Under the pieces are notes generated by a model, which worked only from the letters and a program-made list of their open reading frames with translations, did not search any database and was not told where the DNA came from. Below are positions 58,619 through 64,000 of a stretch of DNA of 64,000 nt, in pieces; position 1 is the stretch's first letter; every line of letters begins with the position of its first letter. The translations under genes were made by a program, and so were the position numbers. Source of the DNA: CAIMFV01 sp040757715 (GTDB taxonomy: Bacteria > Pseudomonadota > Alphaproteobacteria > Caulobacterales > Caulobacteraceae); the NCBI GenBank assembly GCA_040757715.1, contig JBFLWS010000002.1, positions 62,001 through 126,000 on the forward strand. Reading direction: 5' to 3'.

Positions 58619-60892
58619 TCACCTGCCCCGGCACTCGTCCAGGGTGACGGACAAGGCCTTGCCCGCATAGGCGATGAGCTTGGGCGGGGCGGCGCTCGCG
58701 GCGCAGCGGACGCTGAACACCTGCTGCGGCTTCAGGCCGGGGAAGACGCCGTGGCGCTCGCCGATGTCGAGGCGGCGGGCGCTGTCCGACCAGGCGAGGC
58801 GCACCGTGGCGTAGCGCCCGTGCTGATAGTCATAGCCGTCGCCGGCGTCGTCATAGAGTTCATACGCGCCGTCGCGGCCCGGATAGACGCGCAGCTCGAT
58901 GGGCTCGCTGGAAGGCGCATCGGCGTAGGGCTTCACCGGCCCCAGCGGCAGGATGCTCCCGGCGCGCACGAACAGCGGAAGGGTGGCGAGATCGGCCCTG
59001 GCGGTGACGGTCCGCCCGCCGGCGACGCGCGCCCCGGTCCAGAAGTCGTACCAGTCGTCCGCGCCCGGCAGGTAGACGGCCCGCGTCTCGGACTTGGGCG
59101 AGAGCACCGGCGCGACGAGGAGCGCGCGGCCGAACAGGTATTCATCGGCGACCTCCAAGGCCACGGCGTCCTGGCGGAAGTCGAAGGCCAGCGCCCGCAT
59201 CAGCGTGCCGTGGCGGCTCGTCGCCTCCCAGGCGGTCGAGTAGATGTAGGGCAACAGGCGGTAGCGCAGGCGGTCATAGTCGGCGAGGACCTTCTGCGTC
59301 GGCGCATCGAAGGCCCACAGCTCCTTGCCCTCCCCCGTGCCATGGACGCGGAACATGGGGTTGAAGACGGCGAACTGATACCAGCGGGTGAAGAGCTCGG
59401 CATAGGCCGGATCCTTGGGGTCGCCGCCGAAGAAGCCTCCGATGTCGGCGGACCAATAGGGCAGGCCGCTCAGGCTGAAATTCAGCGCCGCCGGGATTTG
59501 CCGGCGCAGCACATCCCAGGACGCGGTGGTGTCGCCGGACCAAGTGATGGCGGCGTTGCGCTGCTGACCAGCATAGGCCGAGCGGGTGAGGATGAAGGCG
59601 CGCTTCTGCGGCTGGTCCTGCACCATGCCGTCATGCACCGCGGTGGTGTGCAGCAGGGGATAGGAATTGTAGACCTCGGCGCCGGGTCCCGCCGCTGTGG
59701 TCAGATCGGCCATCTCGCCCCAGCCGCCGCCGAGTTCGGCCTCAGAGCCGTCCAGCCACCAGCCGTCGAAGCCGAACCGCCCGATCCCGTCCATCACCTG
59801 GCGCCAATAGAGGGCGCGCCCCTTGGCGTTCCAGGCGTCGTACCAACGCCCGGTCCCGGCGGGATAGACATTGGGATAGGTCTTGGGGAAGAGCGCGCCG
59901 GCCTTGTCGAGCGCCGCGGTGTTGGCGAGGCCCGGATCAAACCTCGCCCAGACCGAGATGATGGCGTGCACATGCTCGTCGTGCAGGGTCTTCACCATGC
60001 CCGCCGGATCGGGGTAGCGCGCCGTATCGAACTGATGGCTGCCCCAGCCCCCCGCCGGCCAGTATTGCCAATCCTGGATCACCGCGTCGAAGGGCAGGCC
60101 GAGGGCCCGGTACTTGGCGGCCACGGAGAGGAGCTCATCTTGGGTGGCGTAGCGCTCCTTCGACTGCCAAAGGCCGAAGGTCCAGCGGGCCATCATCGGC
60201 GCCTCGCCGGTGAGCGCCCGATAGCCGCCGATGATGTCGTCGATCTCGGGGCCGTAGATGAAGTCGTAGTCCACCCCGCCCCCGGCGCCGGAGTGAAACA
60301 CGAGGCTCGCCTTGGAAGGCAGGCCGACATCCACGTCGGTGACGGCGGCGTTGTTCCACAACAGGCCAAAGCCCGCCGCCGAGGTGAGCATGGGCACGGC
60401 CACGTCGCGATTGGCCTGCTGCAGGTGCACGCTGGCGCCGGTGTAGTCCAACAAGCCGTTCTGGTGCTGGCCAAGACCGTAAAAGGGGCCCGAGGCGTAG
60501 AAGTCCTGCCGCACCCCATGGCGCAGGTCGCGCCCGCCCTCGCTGAGCAGCACCTTGTCGTCGGGGGTCAGGAAGGTCACGCAGCCACAGGACTTGCCCA
60601 CCCGTACCTTGAGCGCCGCGGTGGTCAAGGTGACGTTGTCGCCGGCCTCGGTCACGGTGAAGGCCGCCGGCTTCGGCTGAGCGATCACGGCGGGATTGTA
60701 ATTGCCCTTGAAGCCGGCCGGGCCGAACCGCACATGCACCACCCGATCGGACACCGGCTCGACGATGGCCACGCTCCCGCCGGTGCGTATCTCCACGCCC
60801 GCGCTGGATTTCACCACAGCGTTCGCGTCGGCGTGAGCGGCCCCGGCCAGGGCCAAAAGGGCGGCCGAAGCGAGAAGTGCGATCCTGATCAT
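58619..60892 (-). CDS. GH31 family glycoside hydrolase (alpha-xylosidase/alpha-glucosidase), exported
   Basis: The protein has 757 residues. A signal peptide (LLASAALLALAGAAHA) is cut before DANAVV. The GH31 catalytic region FGFDGWWLDGSEAELGG near residue 380 carries the nucleophile Asp, and ITWSGDTTASWDVLR holds the acid Asp. The N-terminal beta-sandwich and the C-terminal beta domains are complete. GH31 members cut alpha-xylosyl or alpha-glucosyl units; together with the GH5 enzyme behind it, removal of xylose from xyloglucan fragments is likely. An operator-like palindrome lies 29 bases upstream of its start. Confidence 0.93.
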   Translation of the reverse strand: MIRIALLASAALLALAGAAHADANAVVKSSAGVEIRTGGSVAIVEPVSDRVVHVRFGPAGFKGNYNPAVIAQPKPAAFTVTEAGDNVTLTTAALKVRVGKSCGCVTFLTPDDKVLLSEGGRDLRHGVRQDFYASGPFYGLGQHQNGLLDYTGASVHLQQANRDVAVPMLTSAAGFGLLWNNAAVTDVDVGLPSKASLVFHSGAGGGVDYDFIYGPEIDDIIGGYRALTGEAPMMARWTFGLWQSKERYATQDELLSVAAKYRALGLPFDAVIQDWQYWPAGGWGSHQFDTARYPDPAGMVKTLHDEHVHAIISVWARFDPGLANTAALDKAGALFPKTYPNVYPAGTGRWYDAWNAKGRALYWRQVMDGIGRFGFDGWWLDGSEAELGGGWGEMADLTTAAGPGAEVYNSYPLLHTTAVHDGMVQDQPQKRAFILTRSAYAGQQRNAAITWSGDTTASWDVLRRQIPAALNFSLSGLPYWSADIGGFFGGDPKDPAYAELFTRWYQFAVFNPMFRVHGTGEGKELWAFDAPTQKVLADYDRLRYRLLPYIYSTAWEATSRHGTLMRALAFDFRQDAVALEVADEYLFGRALLVAPVLSPKSETRAVYLPGADDWYDFWTGARVAGGRTVTARADLATLPLFVRAGSILPLGPVKPYADAPSSEPIELRVYPGRDGAYELYDDAGDGYDYQHGRYATVRLAWSDSARRLDIGERHGVFPGLKPQQVFSVRCAASAAPPKLIAYAGKALSVTLDECRGR

Positions 60893-60920
60893 GCCCTGTC
60901 CGTCGTGTCCTCAGTGGTCT

Positions 60921-60934
60921 TGGTATCGTTACCA
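60921..60934. promoter_or_regulatory. LacI-type operator TGGTATCGTTACCA before GH31
   Basis: The 14 bases have arms TGGTA and TACCA around TCGT. Such GGTANCGNTACC sites are usual for LacI regulators of plant-glycan genes. It differs from the ATACGTAT boxes, so another repressor, not encoded in this window, is expected. Confidence 0.6.
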
Positions 60935-60992
60935 TCACTTTCTATAGATTTTGGTACAACCTTTCAACGGTGGTTCCGGCGGCGGCGGCGCG

Positions 60993-61014
60993 CCGGGCGC
61001 TTCGCTCCGCCCGG
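60993..61014. other. GC-rich hairpin in the gap before the receiver-like gene
   Basis: CCGGGCG at 60993-60999 and CGCCCGG at 61008-61014 enclose an eight-base loop. There is no T-run. A further perfect palindrome, GGCGATATCGCC, lies at 61095-61106, closer to the gene start at 61143. The rest of the 208-base gap shows no other feature that I can support. Confidence 0.35.
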
Positions 61015-61142
61015 AGCCGCCGAATAAACGCTATCTTAGGAGAGGAACGCTTAGGATCGAGGTCTGTCCGAAGAGTCGGAACGACTGCTCGGATGGCGAT
61101 ATCGCCCGGCCTCGCCGTGAGGTCGCCGAATGAGCAGTGTCG

Positions 61143-61748
61143 ATGGCCGCAACGCCCAGTTCCGGAAAGCCCAGGATCAACCTGGAAGCGGCCAGCATTC
61201 TGCTGATTGAAAGCAATCAGCAGGGCATGGACATCCTGTCGCAGATCTTCGCCGGCTTCGGCGCCCGCTCGCCGCAACGCGCCTCCGGCGCAGACGAGGC
61301 CATGGACCTGATCCGCCGCATCGAGTTCGATCTGATCCTCTGCTCGGCCGAGCTGGGCGAGATCGACGGCTACGATTTCGTCGCCAATCTGCGCCGCTCG
61401 AAACTCGAACCCAATTGCTACGCCCCGGTGATCATCGTCACCGGCCACACTCAGCTTTCCAAGGTGAAGAAGGCCCGCGACTGCGGCGCCAACTTCGTGG
61501 TCTCCAAGCCCCTTACGCCCAAGATCATTCTCGAGCGGGTGATCTTCGTGGCCAAGGAAAGCCGCCCCTTCATCGAGTGCGAAACCTATCTTGGCCCCGA
61601 CCGCCGCTTCCACTCCGTCGGCCCCCCGCCGGGCATGGAGGGCCGACGGTCCGACGACCTGCCGCTGGAAGTGGGCGAGGCCCAGACCCCCAACATGTCG
61701 CAAGACGAAATCGACGCTCTTCTCCAGCCGCAACGGATCGCCAAATGA
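61143..61748 (+). CDS. Pseudo-receiver protein with C-terminal FliM-like SQDEIDALL motif
   Basis: The protein has 201 residues from the ATG at 61143 (GTG at 61137 is possible). Residues 18-138 are receiver-like: ILLIES, IIVTGH with Thr100, and VVSKPLTP with Lys122. The phosphoacceptor position, found by alignment to DG at 75-76, is Ser68 (FDLILCSAELGEIDG), and the acid pocket keeps only Glu23, followed by Ser24. It is thus probably not phosphorylated on Asp. A linker leads to SQDEIDALLQ at 186-195, which is the peptide by which FliM binds CheY. It is coupled to the next gene by an ATGA overlap. Function unknown. Confidence 0.85.
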   Translation: MAATPSSGKPRINLEAASILLIESNQQGMDILSQIFAGFGARSPQRASGADEAMDLIRRIEFDLILCSAELGEIDGYDFVANLRRSKLEPNCYAPVIIVTGHTQLSKVKKARDCGANFVVSKPLTPKIILERVIFVAKESRPFIECETYLGPDRRFHSVGPPPGMEGRRSDDLPLEVGEAQTPNMSQDEIDALLQPQRIAK

Positions 61749-62194
61749 CTGTCATTCGCCGCATGGTGCCCAATCGCCTGGCGGCCCTGGTGCGCAAGCC
61801 GGGGGGCAAGCCGATCGCCCAGGCCATCGCTGACGCCGAGACCAATCTCGACGAGATTCGCGACGCCTGTATCGAAGCCCTCGACCTGATCCTGGAGCAG
61901 ATGTCCGAAGTGGCCCCGAAACTGCGCGATGGCGATGACCACGAAGCGCTGCACGAGCTCTATCGCCTGTCCAACGAGGTGGTGGGCATCGCCGGTGTGT
62001 TCAATCTTGGCGACGTGGGCCGCGCGGCCTACAGCCTGTGCGACCTCTTGGACCGGTTCGACACCAAGGGCGAGGTCAGCGCGCCGGCGCTCCTGGTGCA
62101 CATGGACAGCCTGCGCTTGCTGCGCCTGGGCTTGCCTGACGGCGAGGTGGATCGCATTCTCGACGGGCTGCAGGCGGTCACCGCCAAGCACTGA
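61745..62194 (+). CDS. Hpt-like helical protein lacking the phospho-accepting histidine
   Basis: The protein has 149 residues, all predicted helical. LYRLSNEVVGIAGVFNLGDVG at residues 72-92 follows the Hpt helix pattern (xxAHxLKGxAGxxGL), but the His place is Asn77 and the Lys is Val80 (only the first 20 residues of this stretch matter). A basic N-terminus (MTVIRRMVPNRL) precedes it. It is translated with the pseudo-receiver, which suggests that the two proteins form a complex that does not pass phosphate. An unrelated four-helix protein is the alternative. No membrane segment is visible. Confidence 0.68.
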   Translation: MTVIRRMVPNRLAALVRKPGGKPIAQAIADAETNLDEIRDACIEALDLILEQMSEVAPKLRDGDDHEALHELYRLSNEVVGIAGVFNLGDVGRAAYSLCDLLDRFDTKGEVSAPALLVHMDSLRLLRLGLPDGEVDRILDGLQAVTAKH

Positions 62195-62314
62195 CGCGAC
62201 GGCGCCACACCCGTACGGCATAAACCAATTGTGACCGGATCGCGGCAAAAACCTGTCGCCGACGTGGTTAATGCGGCCTAAAGTCCTAGGGACTCAGCTT
62301 GGTCGGAGGTCGCC

Positions 62315-62521
62315 ATGCAGCCGGACGCCATCATCCATGCGGATCACGACCTGACCCTGGCGACCTGGAAAAGCCAGGTGAAGGCGCAAGGGCTCGTTTG
62401 CCTCGTCTGCGGCGAAGCGCCGGAGTTGGCTGATCGCAACGCCTTCTTCGACACCGGAGTCTGCGCCGCCTGCGCCTGGGACATGACCGCCAGAGAACGG
62501 GCCGCCGACAGCGCGGCCTGA
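62315..62521 (+). CDS. Small zinc-ribbon protein, unknown function
   Basis: The protein has 68 residues, with GGAGG seven bases before the ATG. Two CxxC pairs (LVCLVCGEAP and GVCAACAWDM), about 26 residues apart, should bind one zinc ion. The rest is short and charged. No family is recognised. It stands alone between the Hpt-like gene and the convergent ParB-like gene, 120 bases after the former. The ribosome site and codon use support a real gene. Confidence 0.65.
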   Translation: MQPDAIIHADHDLTLATWKSQVKAQGLVCLVCGEAPELADRNAFFDTGVCAACAWDMTARERAADSAA

Positions 62522-62537
62522 ACTAGCGCAAAGCGCC

Positions 62538-63158
62538 TCACGCCGGCGGCAGGGGACCGCACCAGCCGGGCAGGTAGGAGGCCTCCTGCCGCTTGGCGAG
62601 GGCGAGGGCGCGCTTCAACGCCGCCTCGAAATCCTCATCGAGCGCCTTGAGCTTGATGCGGCTGCGCATGTGCTCAGCCCACTGGAACTCGCTGAACGGC
62701 GTGGTGTCCTTGGCGAAACCGCCGGCCCGGCGCAGCTCGCCGGCGAGGCTGCGATAGGGATCATCCACCAGCTTGGCGATGCTCTTCGGGATGGCGTCGA
62801 AGTCCTGACGCCGGCCAGCGGCGTCATAGGGATGGCAAAAGCCGCGCATATCGGCGCACACCCAGAAGGACTCCCGGCTGAGATGGCGGAAGTCGGCCAC
62901 CACCGTGGTCAGCACATCCTCCACCCCCTCTTCGTGCAAGGCGCGCACCAGGTGATGGTGATCGAGCACATAGGGCCGACCCTTGGGCCCCAGCACCACC
63001 GGCACCATGTGCCGCCCGAGGAACTCCGCGCCCTGGCTCGCGCTTTCCTCGCGCCAGCGGCGGCGCTTTTCATGCACCTCGCGCAGGCCCACGGTGATCT
63101 GGGTCGGCCGCAGGTCGCGGATCGGCGTCGGGGTCAGGCGGGGTTCGCGAAGGGTCAT
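62538..63158 (-). CDS. ParB/Srx-fold nuclease-like protein (ParBc_2)
   Basis: The protein has 206 residues. RPTQITVGLREVHEKRRRW at the N-terminus, followed by VPVVLGPKGRPYVLDHHHLVRAL near residue 53, matches the ParBc_2 group, whose DHHHL segment is its hallmark. These are stand-alone ParB/sulfiredoxin-fold proteins without the helix-turn-helix of chromosome-partition ParB. Their role is unclear; nucleotide binding or nuclease activity is possible. It converges with the zinc-ribbon gene and diverges from the small secreted protein. Confidence 0.87.
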   Translation of the reverse strand: MTLREPRLTPTPIRDLRPTQITVGLREVHEKRRRWREESASQGAEFLGRHMVPVVLGPKGRPYVLDHHHLVRALHEEGVEDVLTTVVADFRHLSRESFWVCADMRGFCHPYDAAGRRQDFDAIPKSIAKLVDDPYRSLAGELRRAGGFAKDTTPFSEFQWAEHMRSRIKLKALDEDFEAALKRALALAKRQEASYLPGWCGPLPPA

Positions 63159-63236
63159 GTCCTCGTCCAGGTTTGAACCGGTATTGGACTCGCCCGCCGT
63201 GCAAAGCGCAAGACTTCACACAGCCGAACCCGGCGC

Positions 63237-63602
63237 TTGACGCCGAAAGACCGCGTGCGCCCATGCGGGATCGCCGTGGGAGTTACGCTGATGCTGTTGC
63301 TCGTCCTGCTGCAATTGGCCGCCGCTGCGCCGCCGCCCGCCGCCGAAGCGGCCTACGGCGTCTATACCCCCGCCCAAGTGGGCTCCTACGCCCCCGGCCA
63401 TCGCTTGGGCCCGCTACATCGCGGCGCCGGCCGGGCCGTACGGCATCGGCGGATCGACTGCGGTCCCTATCACGCTGAGGACCTGCGCGCCTGCCATGGG
63501 CCGCAGCTTTGGTACGCGCCGCCCCGTCATCACGATTATCGCCAAGGCTATCGCCATCCCGGTTATTCTAGCCGGGGTTATCATCGTCAGGGCTTTTTCT
63601 GA
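63237..63602 (+). CDS. Small secreted His/Tyr/Arg-rich protein
   Basis: The protein has 121 residues from a TTG start at 63237; a GTG at 63255 is an alternative. A hydrophobic signal segment GVTLMLLLVLLQLAAAAPPP ends near residue 35. The mature part is rich in His, Tyr, Arg and Gly (PPRHHDYRQGYRHPGYSSRG) and has two cysteines (DCGPYHAEDLRACHG). No family is recognised. The composition suggests a periplasmic metal-binding or structural protein, but this is a guess. Start and coding status are moderately certain. Confidence 0.55.
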   Translation: MTPKDRVRPCGIAVGVTLMLLLVLLQLAAAAPPPAAEAAYGVYTPAQVGSYAPGHRLGPLHRGAGRAVRHRRIDCGPYHAEDLRACHGPQLWYAPPRHHDYRQGYRHPGYSSRGYHRQGFF

Positions 63603-63651
63603 GCCGCAAGGAGGCCTTTGCGCCGCGCGGGCGATCGACTATAGCCGAAGC

Positions 63652-63975
63652 ATGACCGTCGCGCCCGAGCCCTCATCCGACAGCGCCGAAGCCCCCTGGC
63701 GGGCCGAGCTCCTCGCCCTACGCGACAGCATCGACAATATCGACGCCGCCCTCATCCATCTGTTGGCTGAGCGCTTCAAGTTCACCCAGCGGGTTGGGGT
63801 GCTGAAAGCCGATTACGCCCTGCCCCCGGCCGATCCGAACCGTGAGGCCGAGCAGATCAAGCGCCTGCGTAGCCTCGCCGAGACCGCAAAGCTCGATCCG
63901 CACTTCGCCGAGAAGTTCCTCAACTTCATCGTGCAGGAAGTGATCCGCCACCACGAGGCGATCAAGCGCGGCTAA
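63652..63975 (+). CDS. Chorismate mutase, AroQ type
   Basis: The protein has 107 residues from MTVAPEPSSD. The AroQ helix bundle pattern is clear: LLALRDSIDNIDAALIHLLA with the first active-site Arg, ERFKFTQRVGVLKADYALPP with Arg and Lys, and DPNREAEQIKRL; the end FIVQEVIRHHEAIKRG completes the fold. It converts chorismate to prephenate for phenylalanine and tyrosine synthesis. No signal peptide is present, so it is cytoplasmic. It is a single-domain enzyme, not fused to prephenate dehydratase. It ends 25 bases before the window edge. Confidence 0.93.
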   Translation: MTVAPEPSSDSAEAPWRAELLALRDSIDNIDAALIHLLAERFKFTQRVGVLKADYALPPADPNREAEQIKRLRSLAETAKLDPHFAEKFLNFIVQEVIRHHEAIKRG

Positions 63976-64000
63976 ACCGGCGTCCTGGGCCGCCGGCCTC

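Noticed and set aside
58751..61027. Long plus-strand open frame of 758 codons
   Set aside because: It lies opposite the GH31 gene, whose catalytic motifs and signal peptide are clear. High GC content creates such antisense frames; the product has no domain pattern.
62538..63158. A chromosome or plasmid partition locus
   Set aside because: The ParB-like protein lacks a helix-turn-helix and has no ParA neighbour or parS-like site nearby.
1..64000. CRISPR arrays, tRNA, rRNA and riboswitches
   Set aside because: No regularly spaced repeats, no cloverleaf-like or rRNA-like sequence and no known riboswitch core were seen in the short intergenic gaps.

Overview
The window comes from a high-GC Gram-negative alphaproteobacterium, most likely Caulobacterales (Phenylobacterium or Caulobacter type). 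This is inference from gene content: dense FadE/SDR/sulfotransferase lipid-catabolism clusters, a 959-residue TonB-dependent receptor, and a receptor, MFS, amylase, glucosidase, tryptophan-halogenase-like and LacI set that resembles, from memory, the maltose locus of Caulobacter crescentus. No rRNA, tRNA, phage, transposase or CRISPR array was seen.

Positions 1-29888 hold a large CoA-thioester catabolic region. Two adjacent acyl-CoA dehydrogenase pairs (675-3004 and 6568-8911) have complementary active-site halves, as in heteromeric FadE enzymes for bulky acyl-CoAs. They sit with an enoyl-CoA hydratase, a FadB/FadJ-like fusion, a CaiB/BaiF CoA-transferase, a lipid-transfer-protein-like thiolase without its N-terminal cysteine, a DUF35 zinc-ribbon protein, an FadA-like thiolase, many SDRs, two sulfotransferases, two CoA ligases, an amidohydrolase, a hotdog protein and a GntR/FCD regulator. 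The set resembles machinery for side chains of steroid- or terpenoid-like compounds, but the substrate cannot be read from the sequence.

Positions 28812-32856 carry an APH-type kinase, an ACAD10/11-like dehydrogenase and two SDRs. This order recalls the LvaA/LvaC route in which a 4-hydroxyacyl-CoA is phosphorylated and then loses phosphate. Two copies of a palindromic repeat in opposite orientation (29886-29986 and 40299-40400) bracket a 10.3-kb block. The block holds that dehydrogenase, three SDRs, a LuxC-like acyl-CoA reductase, an AraC regulator, an Old Yellow Enzyme, a PaaK/LuxE-like synthetase and an MFS transporter.

Positions 40412-43698 hold one more acyl-CoA dehydrogenase, a TetR regulator and a second amidohydrolase behind a TetR-style palindrome. 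A palindrome ATCGC-N4-GCGAT recurs in several gaps of the lipid region and may mark one regulon.

Positions 43790-60934 are a glycan-utilisation region. An alpha-glucan operon (TonB receptor, halogenase-like flavoprotein, secreted amylase, glucosidase, MFS transporter; the last four genes joined by ATGA overlaps) diverges from a LacI regulator. A GH15 glucoamylase follows. Three ATACGTAT boxes tie these together. A GH31 plus GH5 pair follows behind a different LacI-type palindrome.

Positions 61143-63975 hold a receiver-like protein with serine at the phosphoacceptor position and a FliM-like C-terminal motif. It is coupled to an Hpt-like protein without the phospho-accepting histidine. A small zinc-ribbon protein, a ParB/Srx-like protein, a small secreted protein and a chorismate mutase follow.
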